From assembly GCF_001628715.1 (NCBI RefSeq), contig NZ_CP011120.1, positions 1,953,501-2,017,500 on the forward strand: DNA of 64,000 nucleotides, written 5' to 3'. A program made the translations under genes and the position numbers. Below are positions 41,324 through 51,843 of the stretch, piece by piece. This stretch comes from Acetobacter oryzifermentans (GTDB lineage: Bacteria; Pseudomonadota; Alphaproteobacteria; Acetobacterales; Acetobacteraceae). How positions within the stretch are numbered: position 1 is the stretch's first letter; every line of letters starts with the position of its first letter. The notes beneath the pieces are model-generated. The model searched no databases. It was not told where the DNA came from and was given only the letters and a program-made list of their open reading frames with translations.

Positions 41324-41992
41324 CTACGGATTCATATTGCTTTTCAGGAAATTAATGCTGCGTTCCTGCGCTTCCTGATAAGCTTTGGCATTAAAAGAGC
41401 TTCTTTCTGGGCAACCAAAGCCGTGCCCTGCATCGTCGTACACGTAAAGTTCAACTTCCGGGCGCGCCTGTCGAATGGCTGCAATATCAGTATGCGGAAT
41501 ACTTGTATCCTGTTCACCGAAATGCAGCTCTACGGGGCAACGCGGAGTCTCATTCCGGCTGGCGGCAATACCTGCCCCATACCAGCCAACAGCGGCTGCA
41601 AAGTCATCCGTTCTACATGCAGCTTCCCACGCCAATGTACCACCCCAGCAATAGCCGATAATGCCCACCTTACGCGGCTTGAACACTGAGGCGGCTGCCT
41701 GAATATCCAACAGTGTTTTAGCAAGCGGAATTTGCGCCCGCAGCGCCTTACCTTTTTCCACGCTTGCTGTGGAATAATCCAGCTCTACCCCACGTTGCAC
41801 GCGGTCAAACAAAGCTGGCGCAATAACGTGGAATCCGGCCTTGGCAAAGTTTTCGCAAACCTGCCGGATATGGTGGTTCACCCCAAAAATTTCCTGAAGC
41901 ACCACGAGTGTGTAAGGATGATGGCTACCTTCGGTTTCCCACGCGGAAAATTCATGTCCATCCGCAGCCTGAAGTGTAGTGATATGACCCAT
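41324..41992 (-). CDS. Dienelactone hydrolase family protein
   Basis: A 222-residue alpha/beta hydrolase. The nucleophile is the Cys in IGYCWGG, the DLH hallmark. The Asp is likely in EQDTSIP, and the His in YDDAGHGF. The N-terminal AWETEGSHHPYTLVVLQEIF fits the family. It would hydrolyse lactones or esters in the cytoplasm; the real substrate cannot be told. Just downstream lies the csp gene. Confidence 0.9.
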   Translation of the reverse strand: MGHITTLQAADGHEFSAWETEGSHHPYTLVVLQEIFGVNHHIRQVCENFAKAGFHVIAPALFDRVQRGVELDYSTASVEKGKALRAQIPLAKTLLDIQAAASVFKPRKVGIIGYCWGGTLAWEAACRTDDFAAAVGWYGAGIAASRNETPRCPVELHFGEQDTSIPHTDIAAIRQARPEVELYVYDDAGHGFGCPERSSFNAKAYQEAQERSINFLKSNMNP

Positions 41993-42049
41993 GCGAGCAC
42001 CTCCTATCTGCTCTTACGTTACAGCAAAAAGAAACTTTATCCACATTCC

Positions 42050-42078
42050 TTGACTCTGCCTTTGGCCAGACCTATCTC
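42050..42078 (+). promoter_or_regulatory. groES-groEL promoter
   Basis: -35 TTGACT (42050-42055), 17-bp spacer, -10 TATCTC (42073-42078). The CIRCE operator begins 6 bases later, so a repressor bound there would cover the transcription start. Confidence 0.72.
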
Positions 42079-42083
42079 CTTTT

Positions 42084-42110
42084 CTGGCACTCCCGGGGTG
42101 GGAGTGCTAA
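42084..42110 (+). promoter_or_regulatory. CIRCE operator (HrcA binding site)
   Basis: Arms CTGGCACTC and GAGTGCTAA with a 9-bp spacer. They match the CIRCE inverted repeat at 7 of 9 and 9 of 9 positions. It lies between promoter and groES, so HrcA repression of the chaperonin operon is expected. Confidence 0.92.
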
Positions 42111-42202
42111 CGTAACGCGGCGTTATGTTACGCGCGACAAAGTGGATGGGGCTGCTTTCTGTTAAGGGCACCATCCCAAAAATGAATGTGGAGCGATCCA
42201 TA

Positions 42203-42496
42203 ATGACGAAGTTTCGTCCCTTACACGACCGGGTAGTTGTCCGTCGCCTTGAAGGCGAACAGAAGACCGCTGGCGGAATCATTATTCCTGACACAGCGCA
42301 GGAAAAGCCTATGGAAGGCGAAGTGGTTGCAGTTGGTCCGGGTGCCCGGAATGAACAGGGCCAGATTGTGGCGCTTGATGTTAAGGCTGGTGACCGTGTC
42401 CTGTTTGGCAAATGGTCCGGCACAGAAGTGAAGATCGATGGCGAAGAGCTGCTGATCATGAAGGAAAGCGACATCATGGGCGTGGTAACCGCCTGA
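42203..42496 (+). CDS. groES: Co-chaperonin GroES
   Basis: A 97-residue GroES. It has [20 protein letters not shown] at the start, then [20 protein letters not shown] (the mobile loop that contacts GroEL) and [20 protein letters not shown]. The start at 42203 gives the standard length. It lies 55 bases before groEL behind a CIRCE-controlled promoter. Confidence 0.98.
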
Positions 42497-42521
42497 TTTT
42501 GCGCTGATCCACATTATTTAA

Positions 42522-44192
<1,671 letters not shown>

Positions 44193-44230
44193 GTCTTACA
44201 TTATAACTAAGAAGTCTTTTAAACTGCCTG

Positions 44231-44268
44231 ACGGGTGGAGGGATTATATCCCTTCACCCGTTTTTATT
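44231..44268 (+). terminator. Terminator after groEL
   Basis: ACGGGTG-GAGGGA, short loop, TCCCTT-CACCCGT followed by TTTTTATTT. A strong hairpin that closes the groES-groEL operon. Confidence 0.92.
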
Positions 44269-44386
44269 TGCATACGGCTATAATTAAACCCAGTGTTTTG
44301 ATAAAAAGTATTGGATGCTATAAAACTGCGTAAAGATTTTCACGGGCAACTACTTTTAGTACCCCATTCGTCAGGTGCAGGCAAAA

Positions 44387-46603
44387 ATGCTGGAAACAAA
44401 AACTTTTCGTGGGTTACCTTTTTCATTATCTCCAGCGCTCACAGAAAAAGTTTGGAATTTCCGATCAGAGTCCACGCAGATCCAGCAACTTTTTCTAAGC
44501 CCTTCAGGACGTATAAAAGAACCCGACAGCTCCAACGCATGGTTATGGAGGATTGAAAACCATCAGCTCCTTATCCTTGCAAACGATGGAGATCTTGCAT
44601 GGCAGTCAACTGGCATGGAATATCGGGATGATGGAAGATTAGTTATTTTTCTCGAAACCCCAAAGCACGACCTTTGCGCCATTTTAGAAGAGCAAGCACC
44701 TTCATCTAAGCCTCTCCTCCCCGAAAAAACTACGGATTCTGCTCTTCCCACACAAAGCATGGAATCTACAGAATTAGAGGATTCTGAATTTATATTCCCC
44801 AGCAATCTAGAAATTGTTCCTACAAAAGTGAAAAAAGTGCTGATTATAGGTTCCAGTATCGGTGCTTTATGCCATGAACAACTCACACAACAATATCTAG
44901 ATATTCGGTTTGATTTTATACCCTATGAATTTGTATCTCCGCTGCCTACAGCCTTACCTATTCCGTTAGAAGATTATGATTTTGTATATCTCCAGCCTTC
45001 TTTGCGCTCTATTTTAGGTGATGATATTATTTGGGGTGCGCGTTTTAATACGCCAAATTTTGCACAGAATATTCTAACGAATGCTCAAGAGACACTTAAA
45101 AACTTTATTCAGCATGTTCTGGATTATGCCGCTTTATCCGACACACCTTTGTTGGTTTCAAACTTCCTAACTCCGCAGATCCCTCCCCGGCCTTTTTCGC
45201 GGGATCGCGGCGTTGATATGTCTGTATCCACCATTATTCAAACACTAAATATTCTACTTTCTACAGAATTAGATAATCATCCCTTAATAAAAATTTTGGA
45301 TATAGAAGCAGTCACTTCCATTGTTGGTAAACGTTATATTCAAGATGATACAATATATTTTAACACCCATAATGGGATCATCTTTCAGGATTGGGATGAT
45401 TTTGGCCCCTTTGAACAAGGCGGCCCTCTCCCAGATCTGCAAACAATTTATCCCAATAAACATAACACTATAGGAACACTCCTTTTCCGGCAGATGATAT
45501 GGGGGCTGCGCACCCTATGCCAGACTGACTGCGTTAAAACAGTTATCTTCAGTCTAGATAATACGATATGGCGCGGAAAACTCTCAGAGGATGCTTCTGG
45601 CGGCCAAACTTTGCCCATGCCAAGGCAAGATGGCTGGCCAATGGGTATATGGGAAGCAATCCAGTATTTGCGGGGGCGTGGCATAAAGGTTTGTCTTTAC
45701 GCAGACGGGAATGAGGCAGACATACAAGCTCAATGGGATAAAATCATTGAACCCAAATTTTTGGCTTTAGAAGATTTTGATTACGTTGCCATTAATTCTG
45801 CCCCCATAAGCAATATTATACCTGATATCTGCTCAAAATTTTCTGTACAGTCGGCAGAAATTGTTTTGGTTGATGCTTCCGCCATACGTAGAGCAGCTAT
45901 TACAGAAACTTTTCCTGACATACGCACCATAGGAAAAAACCCTTATCTTACGAGGCGTATCCTGCTTTGGGCAGCAGAAACACAGGCAAATTTCAAACAA
46001 ACTTTGCCCCATAAAACAGAAAAACTAGAAACACCACCAGCACCTTCTGCTGTAATGCAGGCTCCAGCCAGCAATTTTACACCACAATCACTAAAAATGT
46101 TGCAGTTTATGGAATGCAAGGTTTCCCCGCATAAAATTATTTCATCCGATGATAAGCTTTTAGAAAGCCTGCCTTCTTTAATTAAAAACTCCCTTACATC
46201 GAAGGCAGAAGATGTAAATATTACTCAGGAAACTGTAAATTCTTTTACATCCATAGACTCAAAAAAAATGCTCTTAATCTTCTCAGTAAAAGACAGATTT
46301 GCTGATTACGGCCCTTCTGCGGCCATTTTTATTGATGATCATGCTATAAATCGTTTCATTTTATCTGCACGCGTACATGGAATGGGCACTGAAAACTTTA
46401 TGCTTTCTGAGGCTGCACAACTTATTCGCAATCAGTTTGGTGAAGGCGATATTACAATCTCCCTCCCCATCACATCCAATATTTCCTTATTCCGAAATAT
46501 GTACGCGCAAGCAGGTTTCCTGCCCAAAGACCATAAAGATGGTACTGAGGTATTTTATTTACCTGCAGGCCTATTACCCCCTACAAGCCCGCATGTTTCT
46601 TAA
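44387..46603 (+). CDS. FkbH-like protein with degenerate HAD site
   Basis: About 738 residues. An SGNH-like domain (VLIIGSSIGALCHEQ and later YLQPSLRSILG) is followed by a HAD IIIC domain and a C-terminal GNAT-like part. FkbH proteins dephosphorylate glyceryl-type substrates and load them on acyl carriers. Here the DxDxT motif reads FSLDNTIW, so the first Asp, the nucleophile (residue 389), is Ser, and the later DD pair is VDASAI. A dead or changed phosphatase is likely. The start may be GTG at 44375 instead of ATG at 44387. Confidence 0.75.
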   Translation: MLETKTFRGLPFSLSPALTEKVWNFRSESTQIQQLFLSPSGRIKEPDSSNAWLWRIENHQLLILANDGDLAWQSTGMEYRDDGRLVIFLETPKHDLCAILEEQAPSSKPLLPEKTTDSALPTQSMESTELEDSEFIFPSNLEIVPTKVKKVLIIGSSIGALCHEQLTQQYLDIRFDFIPYEFVSPLPTALPIPLEDYDFVYLQPSLRSILGDDIIWGARFNTPNFAQNILTNAQETLKNFIQHVLDYAALSDTPLLVSNFLTPQIPPRPFSRDRGVDMSVSTIIQTLNILLSTELDNHPLIKILDIEAVTSIVGKRYIQDDTIYFNTHNGIIFQDWDDFGPFEQGGPLPDLQTIYPNKHNTIGTLLFRQMIWGLRTLCQTDCVKTVIFSLDNTIWRGKLSEDASGGQTLPMPRQDGWPMGIWEAIQYLRGRGIKVCLYADGNEADIQAQWDKIIEPKFLALEDFDYVAINSAPISNIIPDICSKFSVQSAEIVLVDASAIRRAAITETFPDIRTIGKNPYLTRRILLWAAETQANFKQTLPHKTEKLETPPAPSAVMQAPASNFTPQSLKMLQFMECKVSPHKIISSDDKLLESLPSLIKNSLTSKAEDVNITQETVNSFTSIDSKKMLLIFSVKDRFADYGPSAAIFIDDHAINRFILSARVHGMGTENFMLSEAAQLIRNQFGEGDITISLPITSNISLFRNMYAQAGFLPKDHKDGTEVFYLPAGLLPPTSPHVS

Positions 46604-46746
46604 AATAAAAACTCAATATTAGATAACGTCTGTTTATCTTATAGAGAAAATTCACGGATCAAGGCTAAAAAGCGTTGCATCTTTTTCGGGTTCGGTAAAC
46701 AACAAAAGAACCATGTGAAACAGGAGTTTGAGGAGGTATTAGTAAA

Positions 46747-47121
46747 ATGAAAAGACTAATTATGGATTTGGATGACACTCTAACGCTTACAGATGCATCA
46801 AAGTCCTACTCTGAAAAAAAACCTAATATTGAAGTTGTTGAAAAGCTACGCGAATACAAGCAGGCAGGTTTTGAAATTGTCATTCAAACTGCTCGTAATG
46901 TACGTACCTATAACGGTAATGTAGGTAAAATAAATGCAAACACGTTGCCCGTTATCATAGACTGGCTGCGCAAGCATGATATCCCTTTTGATGAAATCTA
47001 TGTCGGCAAGCCATGGTGCGGCACTGAAGGCTTCTATGTAGATGATAAAGCTATCCGTCCTGATGAATTTTTGAAATATTCCTCCGAAGAAATCAGGAAA
47101 CTCCTGAACATCGACAATTAA
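46747..47121 (+). CDS. Small HAD-family phosphatase, capsule type
   Basis: A 124-residue minimal HAD protein. The nucleophile motif is MDLDDTLTLT at residue 6-15, the second motif is FEIVIQTARNVRTYNG, and the last motif is YVDDKAIRPDE. It resembles small sugar phosphatases in capsule gene clusters, where they act with a nucleotidyltransferase. A GAGGAGG ribosome site precedes it. It ends 15 bases before the nucleotidyltransferase-kinase gene. Confidence 0.82.
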   Translation: MKRLIMDLDDTLTLTDASKSYSEKKPNIEVVEKLREYKQAGFEIVIQTARNVRTYNGNVGKINANTLPVIIDWLRKHDIPFDEIYVGKPWCGTEGFYVDDKAIRPDEFLKYSSEEIRKLLNIDN

Positions 47122-47135
47122 CCGATGGAATATCC

Positions 47136-48716
47136 ATGACGTCTTTTTCCCTCATCCTGTCTGGTGCATATGTTGACCAGGAATTGGCCATTGAATTTGG
47201 CCGTATTCCCCCTTCCTTTCTACCTATAGGTGTTACACGTCTTTACGAAACCCAGATTAAAGCATTGTCTAAACTGGGTTCTGTCTATTTGACACTGCCT
47301 GAAGATTTTAATGTTCCGCATTATGACATGCAACGATTAGAAGAGTTGGGCGCAATTATTGTGCGTGTTCCCAGCCATCTGTCGTTAGGCAATTCCATCA
47401 TCTATGCACTGAACTACATTGAAACTTCAGCTGAAACCTTGCATCTACTCCACGGTGATACGCTTGTAGAAGGATTAGACCTTGAACAGGTTGATGCCTT
47501 GGCAGTGCACCATGAAAGTGATGATTATGCTTGGGCTTCTGTTAGCATCCAAAAAGACAATACTGTCTCAGACTTGCAGGCAATCCAGTTAGAAGCAACC
47601 CCACCACAACCCCAGCATATTATTTGTGGTTACTTCTGTTTTTCCAAATCTCGCCATCTTGTACGGGCGCTTACGCGCGCCGGAGGAAGCTTTATTAAAG
47701 GTATCGCCTTATACGCAAAGGAACATACCTTAAAAGCCATTTACCCTGAGAAATGGTACGATTTTGGGCACCTGCAAACCTACTTCCGCTCACGCCGCAG
47801 TGTCACAACACAACGCGCATTCAATTCTCTCTACATTGATGATCGCATTGTGCGCAAATCCAGTGATGACCGTAAAAAAATGCATGATGAAGCCACATGG
47901 CTCCAGAATGTACCGGCGGATATTAAACCATTTACAGCACGTCTTTTAGATACGTCTGAAAACTCTTACACAATAGAATACGAATACGCGCCAACCTTGT
48001 CGGAATTGTTTGTTTTTTCCAGCATAGGCAAAGCTACATGGGAAAGTATTCTAGAATCATGCTTTGAATTTCTTTCCATTTGCCAAAAGCATTCTACGCC
48101 TGGAATCAAAGGCAATGATATTCTCAAGCGCCTTGCAACAGACAAAACCTATGATCGCATTGCCCAGTATTCTCAAGTAACAGGGTTTGATATTAATCAT
48201 CCACTGATGCTAGATGGTAAAAAATTACCCTCTCTTAAACAAATTGCAGATGAAATGATCAGCAATATTGATCTTTCGTCTGATCGTAATGCATCTATTA
48301 TGCATGGAGATTTCTGCCTTAGTAATATTCTTTACAACTCCCGTGCACGCCGTATTTGTACAATTGATCCGCGCGGTTATATTCCTGTTACTGGCTCAAG
48401 CATTTTCGGCGACATTCGATATGACTTTGCCAAACTATGGCACTCATTCGGAGGGCTATATGACCTGATTATTGCAGGCCATTATCTTTTTGAGGCTGAA
48501 ACTCCTTATAATTTCAGCATCTCCTTCCCATCAGGACCGCATCATGAATGGGTGCAAGCTGATTTCTTGCGCAGGCTCCCTAACAACATAAGTAAAACTG
48601 AAGTCAATTCTTTAACTGTTTTGTTGTTTATCAGCATGCTGCCACTACATGCAGACAGACCAGATAGGCAAAAAGCTTTTATCGCCAATGCAGCCCGTCT
48701 TTATCAGCTTATATAA
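47136..48716 (+). CDS. Nucleotidyltransferase-kinase fusion protein
   Basis: A 526-residue protein in two parts. Residues 1-230 look like a sugar-phosphate nucleotidyltransferase (FLPIGVTRLYETQIKAL, then HLLHGDTLVEGLDLEQV). Residues 250-526 look like a choline/aminoglycoside-kinase fold: IMHGDFCLSNILYNS with the catalytic Asp, followed by ICTIDPRG with the metal Asp. A kinase and a nucleotidyltransferase in one chain suggest that it phosphorylates and then activates a small polyol or sugar for a surface polymer. The substrate is unknown. Confidence 0.78.
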   Translation: MTSFSLILSGAYVDQELAIEFGRIPPSFLPIGVTRLYETQIKALSKLGSVYLTLPEDFNVPHYDMQRLEELGAIIVRVPSHLSLGNSIIYALNYIETSAETLHLLHGDTLVEGLDLEQVDALAVHHESDDYAWASVSIQKDNTVSDLQAIQLEATPPQPQHIICGYFCFSKSRHLVRALTRAGGSFIKGIALYAKEHTLKAIYPEKWYDFGHLQTYFRSRRSVTTQRAFNSLYIDDRIVRKSSDDRKKMHDEATWLQNVPADIKPFTARLLDTSENSYTIEYEYAPTLSELFVFSSIGKATWESILESCFEFLSICQKHSTPGIKGNDILKRLATDKTYDRIAQYSQVTGFDINHPLMLDGKKLPSLKQIADEMISNIDLSSDRNASIMHGDFCLSNILYNSRARRICTIDPRGYIPVTGSSIFGDIRYDFAKLWHSFGGLYDLIIAGHYLFEAETPYNFSISFPSGPHHEWVQADFLRRLPNNISKTEVNSLTVLLFISMLPLHADRPDRQKAFIANAARLYQLI

Positions 48717-48728
48717 GGAGTTTTGTCC

Positions 48729-49460
48729 ATGATTGTTATACCTATGGCAGGTCTATCCCGTCGATTTACAGAAGCTGGGTATAAATTACCTAAATATATG
48801 CTGCCTGTCGGCGATAATACTGTTTTTTCTCTTGCTGTTGGAAGCTTTAAAAATTACTTTGCACAAGAAAAATTTGTTTTTATTGCACGCGATGTAGAAG
48901 ATACAAAAAACTTTATTGCCAAAGAATGCCAAAAAATGGGCATTAAGAACTTTGAAACAATCATTCTTGATGCCCCCACAAAAGGACAAGCAGAAACAGT
49001 TGAGCTGGGCATTGTAGGGAGCCAGTATCCTTTAGAAACCCCGCTCACTATTTTCAATATTGACACATTCCGCAAAAATTTCTCTTTTCCTTCTGAACCT
49101 TGGTTTGCTCATTCAGACGGCTATCTGGAAGTATTTAAAGGAACCGGACAAAATTGGTCTTATGTTGGTCCAGAAAAAAATAGTAGTGAACCGCGAGTTA
49201 TTCGCACAACAGAAAAAAATCCAATATCTGACCTATGTTGCGATGGTTTGTACTACTTTGCACGTGCCTCTGATTTCCTATGGGCGCTAGAGGAAGAAAA
49301 AAAAGTTCCTTCTATGCCTGAACTTTATATTGCTCCACTTTATAATCATCTTATTAAACGCGGATCTTCTATTCATTATGAAATAGTCGATAAAAATGAT
49401 ATCATATTTTGTGGGGTTCCCAAAGAATATGATGATGTCCTAAAAAATATCTCTTCTTAA
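48729..49460 (+). CDS. Sugar-phosphate nucleotidyltransferase
   Basis: A 243-residue protein. It opens MIVIPMAGLSRRFTEAGYKL, a variant of the G-x-G-x-R motif followed by the Lys of LPKYMLP, as in capsule-type nucleotidyltransferases. FNIDTFRKNF holds the metal Asp. The ATG at 48729 is chosen because AAGGAG lies 7 bases upstream; a TTG two codons earlier is less likely. With its two neighbours it forms a small activation cassette. Confidence 0.78.
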   Translation: MIVIPMAGLSRRFTEAGYKLPKYMLPVGDNTVFSLAVGSFKNYFAQEKFVFIARDVEDTKNFIAKECQKMGIKNFETIILDAPTKGQAETVELGIVGSQYPLETPLTIFNIDTFRKNFSFPSEPWFAHSDGYLEVFKGTGQNWSYVGPEKNSSEPRVIRTTEKNPISDLCCDGLYYFARASDFLWALEEEKKVPSMPELYIAPLYNHLIKRGSSIHYEIVDKNDIIFCGVPKEYDDVLKNISS

Positions 49461-49628
49461 AAATATTCTATTTTACTCCAATCAGTAGTAATATTATAAA
49501 TAAATATTACTACTGATTGATGAATTTTATTAACCATCGAAAATAATTTGCTATGTTGCCGATTATAGTTATGGCATAAACAGGCCCTAGCGGAACGGCA
49601 TTGATTTTCGTAATATCCCACAGAGAAA

Positions 49629-51770
49629 ATGATAAAGGCAAGTATGATGGATTACGAAGAAGTTCTAAAAAATCGACAAGAGGTTCTAGATCTTGTTAAC
49701 GCAGGAAACATACAAGAAGCTTTTTCTCGGTTAATTGAATGCTCTTATACTTGCCCTGAAGATAATAGCCAGCACTCTGCAGCCATTAAAGCTATTCAGG
49801 AGCAAATCATTGAAGGCCTTATCCGCCTAACGTCAGACCAAAACTATCGTGAAATTTTCATTATTCTCAATCGCCTCATAAGCTTTTTTGGCCTTAGTCA
49901 TCGTCTTTGCCTCGAAATCGGGCTTCTTAATCTATCACGCAAGATTGACCTGGATTTCCAGATACAGTTTTTAAAAAGTTTACCACCAGAAATACTTAAT
50001 GATCCCATTATCCAGATAATCCAAGCAGAAACATTGCGCTTGACGAATAATCCTGCCGCAGCCTGCACAATTTATAATTCCCTCCCCCCGCGTGAAAGTT
50101 GGTGGCCCTTTGACCCTTTGTGGGAAAGTCTGACACAAGGGCTTACGAAATATTTACTGGAAATCAATACAAAGTTTCTTCACAGGCAGGCAACAAATTC
50201 TACAGGATGGCATATGGAACCTCATGCCCTTAACGCTCTCATCGCAGGCCTTATTCGACCCAATTCTGGAAATGCTAACGATTTCCGACACCACATCGAA
50301 AGAATTATGTGGCATACCCCCGTCCCGAACACGGATGTTGGTGGTTTAACTGTTGCATTTCTTGCTACGCATATCACGGACTTGGACCCTGACAGAGCTG
50401 CCATAGTCTTTCATTTGGCCGTCTCCTTTGAGAAGCGGCATGAAATTGATCTTATCCTACAAAAAGAAGAATTTATTGTTACAAAACTTGCTTATCATCC
50501 GCTTTTTATAAAATATTTTGATATTTTTTCTCAGAAAAACCTTTCTTACCGAGATAAATTTAATGATATTCTTGATATATTCCTCAAATCTTCTTTCTGC
50601 AAAAATTTTGTAGAAGGAGATATGAAAGCTTTTAACTTTAGCGCCTTGTTCAGCACGAATGTATGGGCAACAGAAGTTCTTTCTCGCTACAGGAAACGCC
50701 TGCCCCTACAAAGTATTCGGGGGGTGCCATTCCTTGCGCAACCACGCCATGCCATTTTTCCTAAAGTAGGGGGAGAAAACCACCTCTTTATTGGTATCTT
50801 TGGCCAAATGCGTGATCCACGTGGCAGCTTTTCCAAAGTTATGGAATATCTCTACAAAGATACACAAGATTGGCGGGCTAAAGGCAAAACGGTTAGCATC
50901 GGCATTTCCACGTGGGATCAGACGGGGCAGAAAAAGATTGAAGATGGAAGCCCTACAAGCGAATTTGCTCATCGGGTTCCTGAACCTATCAAGAAAATTC
51001 TAACCGAACATCATATCCATACTCTGGCAGAGCTCCGTAATCTTCTACCATCCACGGCAGAAGCCATTCAGAAAGCGTCTTATTCTAATGAAACTGTAAG
51101 TCTGGAACTTCTTCACGAAATTGCCCAAAGTTGCGGTTTTGATAGTTCTGATATTTTCATTAATATCTCTACAGAAAACCAATATATGGATGATATCGGA
51201 CGTGAGTTCCGTGCATTTTACAAAAATGCTGGCTCGGGCGTGGAAAATCAGGCGCGTATGTGGCACCGTATTGCGGGTTTATATGATCTGACACACCAAG
51301 CTACAGAACGAAAAGGTGCGGCTATAGGCACAATGGCACTTATACGTCCTGATGTGCTATTCGAGAATTCTTCCATTTCCAATCTGGCAACAACCACTGC
51401 TGCTGAAACATCAGCGCCTACAGCGGTATGTGACTTTGATCCACAAGCATGCTGGATTGAAGGGGTAGGAGACCGTTACTTCGCGGGGAGCGCTCAGGCC
51501 GTAGCAAGAGCTTTTGATGCCAAAGACCTGATCCTACAAATTATTCGGGATCCCGCATTGTCGGAACTCTATCATGATCGGCCTTTCTGGCACCGTTTTG
51601 CACAGACCGTTTTTTACGAAAGCAATGTGTTCTTGCAAAGCTCCACCGCCATTCATATGCGCTTTCTAAGACAGAATATTGATCTTAATGTTCTGAAAGC
51701 CGCTTTAAAAGCCGATTACGAGCAGACGACAAATGAAAGCATAAAAAAACTTATCCAAGACCACATATAA
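49629..51770 (+). CDS. Large protein of unknown function, glycan island
   Basis: A 713-residue cytoplasmic-looking protein with no signal peptide. Residues 1-330 are helical and repeat-like, possibly TPR-type (RLTNNPAAACTIYNSLPPRE). From about residue 370 a new domain starts with LFIGIFGQMRDPRGSFSKVM. It ends in a segment (ARMWHRIAGLYDLTHQATER, then AAIGTMALIRPDVLF) that recalls glycan-processing enzymes, where RPD holds sugar-nucleotide or metal. I do not recognise the family. A glycosyltransferase-like role is a guess from this motif and the location. Confidence 0.5.
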   Translation: MIKASMMDYEEVLKNRQEVLDLVNAGNIQEAFSRLIECSYTCPEDNSQHSAAIKAIQEQIIEGLIRLTSDQNYREIFIILNRLISFFGLSHRLCLEIGLLNLSRKIDLDFQIQFLKSLPPEILNDPIIQIIQAETLRLTNNPAAACTIYNSLPPRESWWPFDPLWESLTQGLTKYLLEINTKFLHRQATNSTGWHMEPHALNALIAGLIRPNSGNANDFRHHIERIMWHTPVPNTDVGGLTVAFLATHITDLDPDRAAIVFHLAVSFEKRHEIDLILQKEEFIVTKLAYHPLFIKYFDIFSQKNLSYRDKFNDILDIFLKSSFCKNFVEGDMKAFNFSALFSTNVWATEVLSRYRKRLPLQSIRGVPFLAQPRHAIFPKVGGENHLFIGIFGQMRDPRGSFSKVMEYLYKDTQDWRAKGKTVSIGISTWDQTGQKKIEDGSPTSEFAHRVPEPIKKILTEHHIHTLAELRNLLPSTAEAIQKASYSNETVSLELLHEIAQSCGFDSSDIFINISTENQYMDDIGREFRAFYKNAGSGVENQARMWHRIAGLYDLTHQATERKGAAIGTMALIRPDVLFENSSISNLATTTAAETSAPTAVCDFDPQACWIEGVGDRYFAGSAQAVARAFDAKDLILQIIRDPALSELYHDRPFWHRFAQTVFYESNVFLQSSTAIHMRFLRQNIDLNVLKAALKADYEQTTNESIKKLIQDHI

Positions 51771-51843
51771 GTTACTTTATATAGTTGTTCTAGGCAGATC
51801 AAAATATTCTACCTAGAACAACTATTTATTGAATTTTTTCTAG

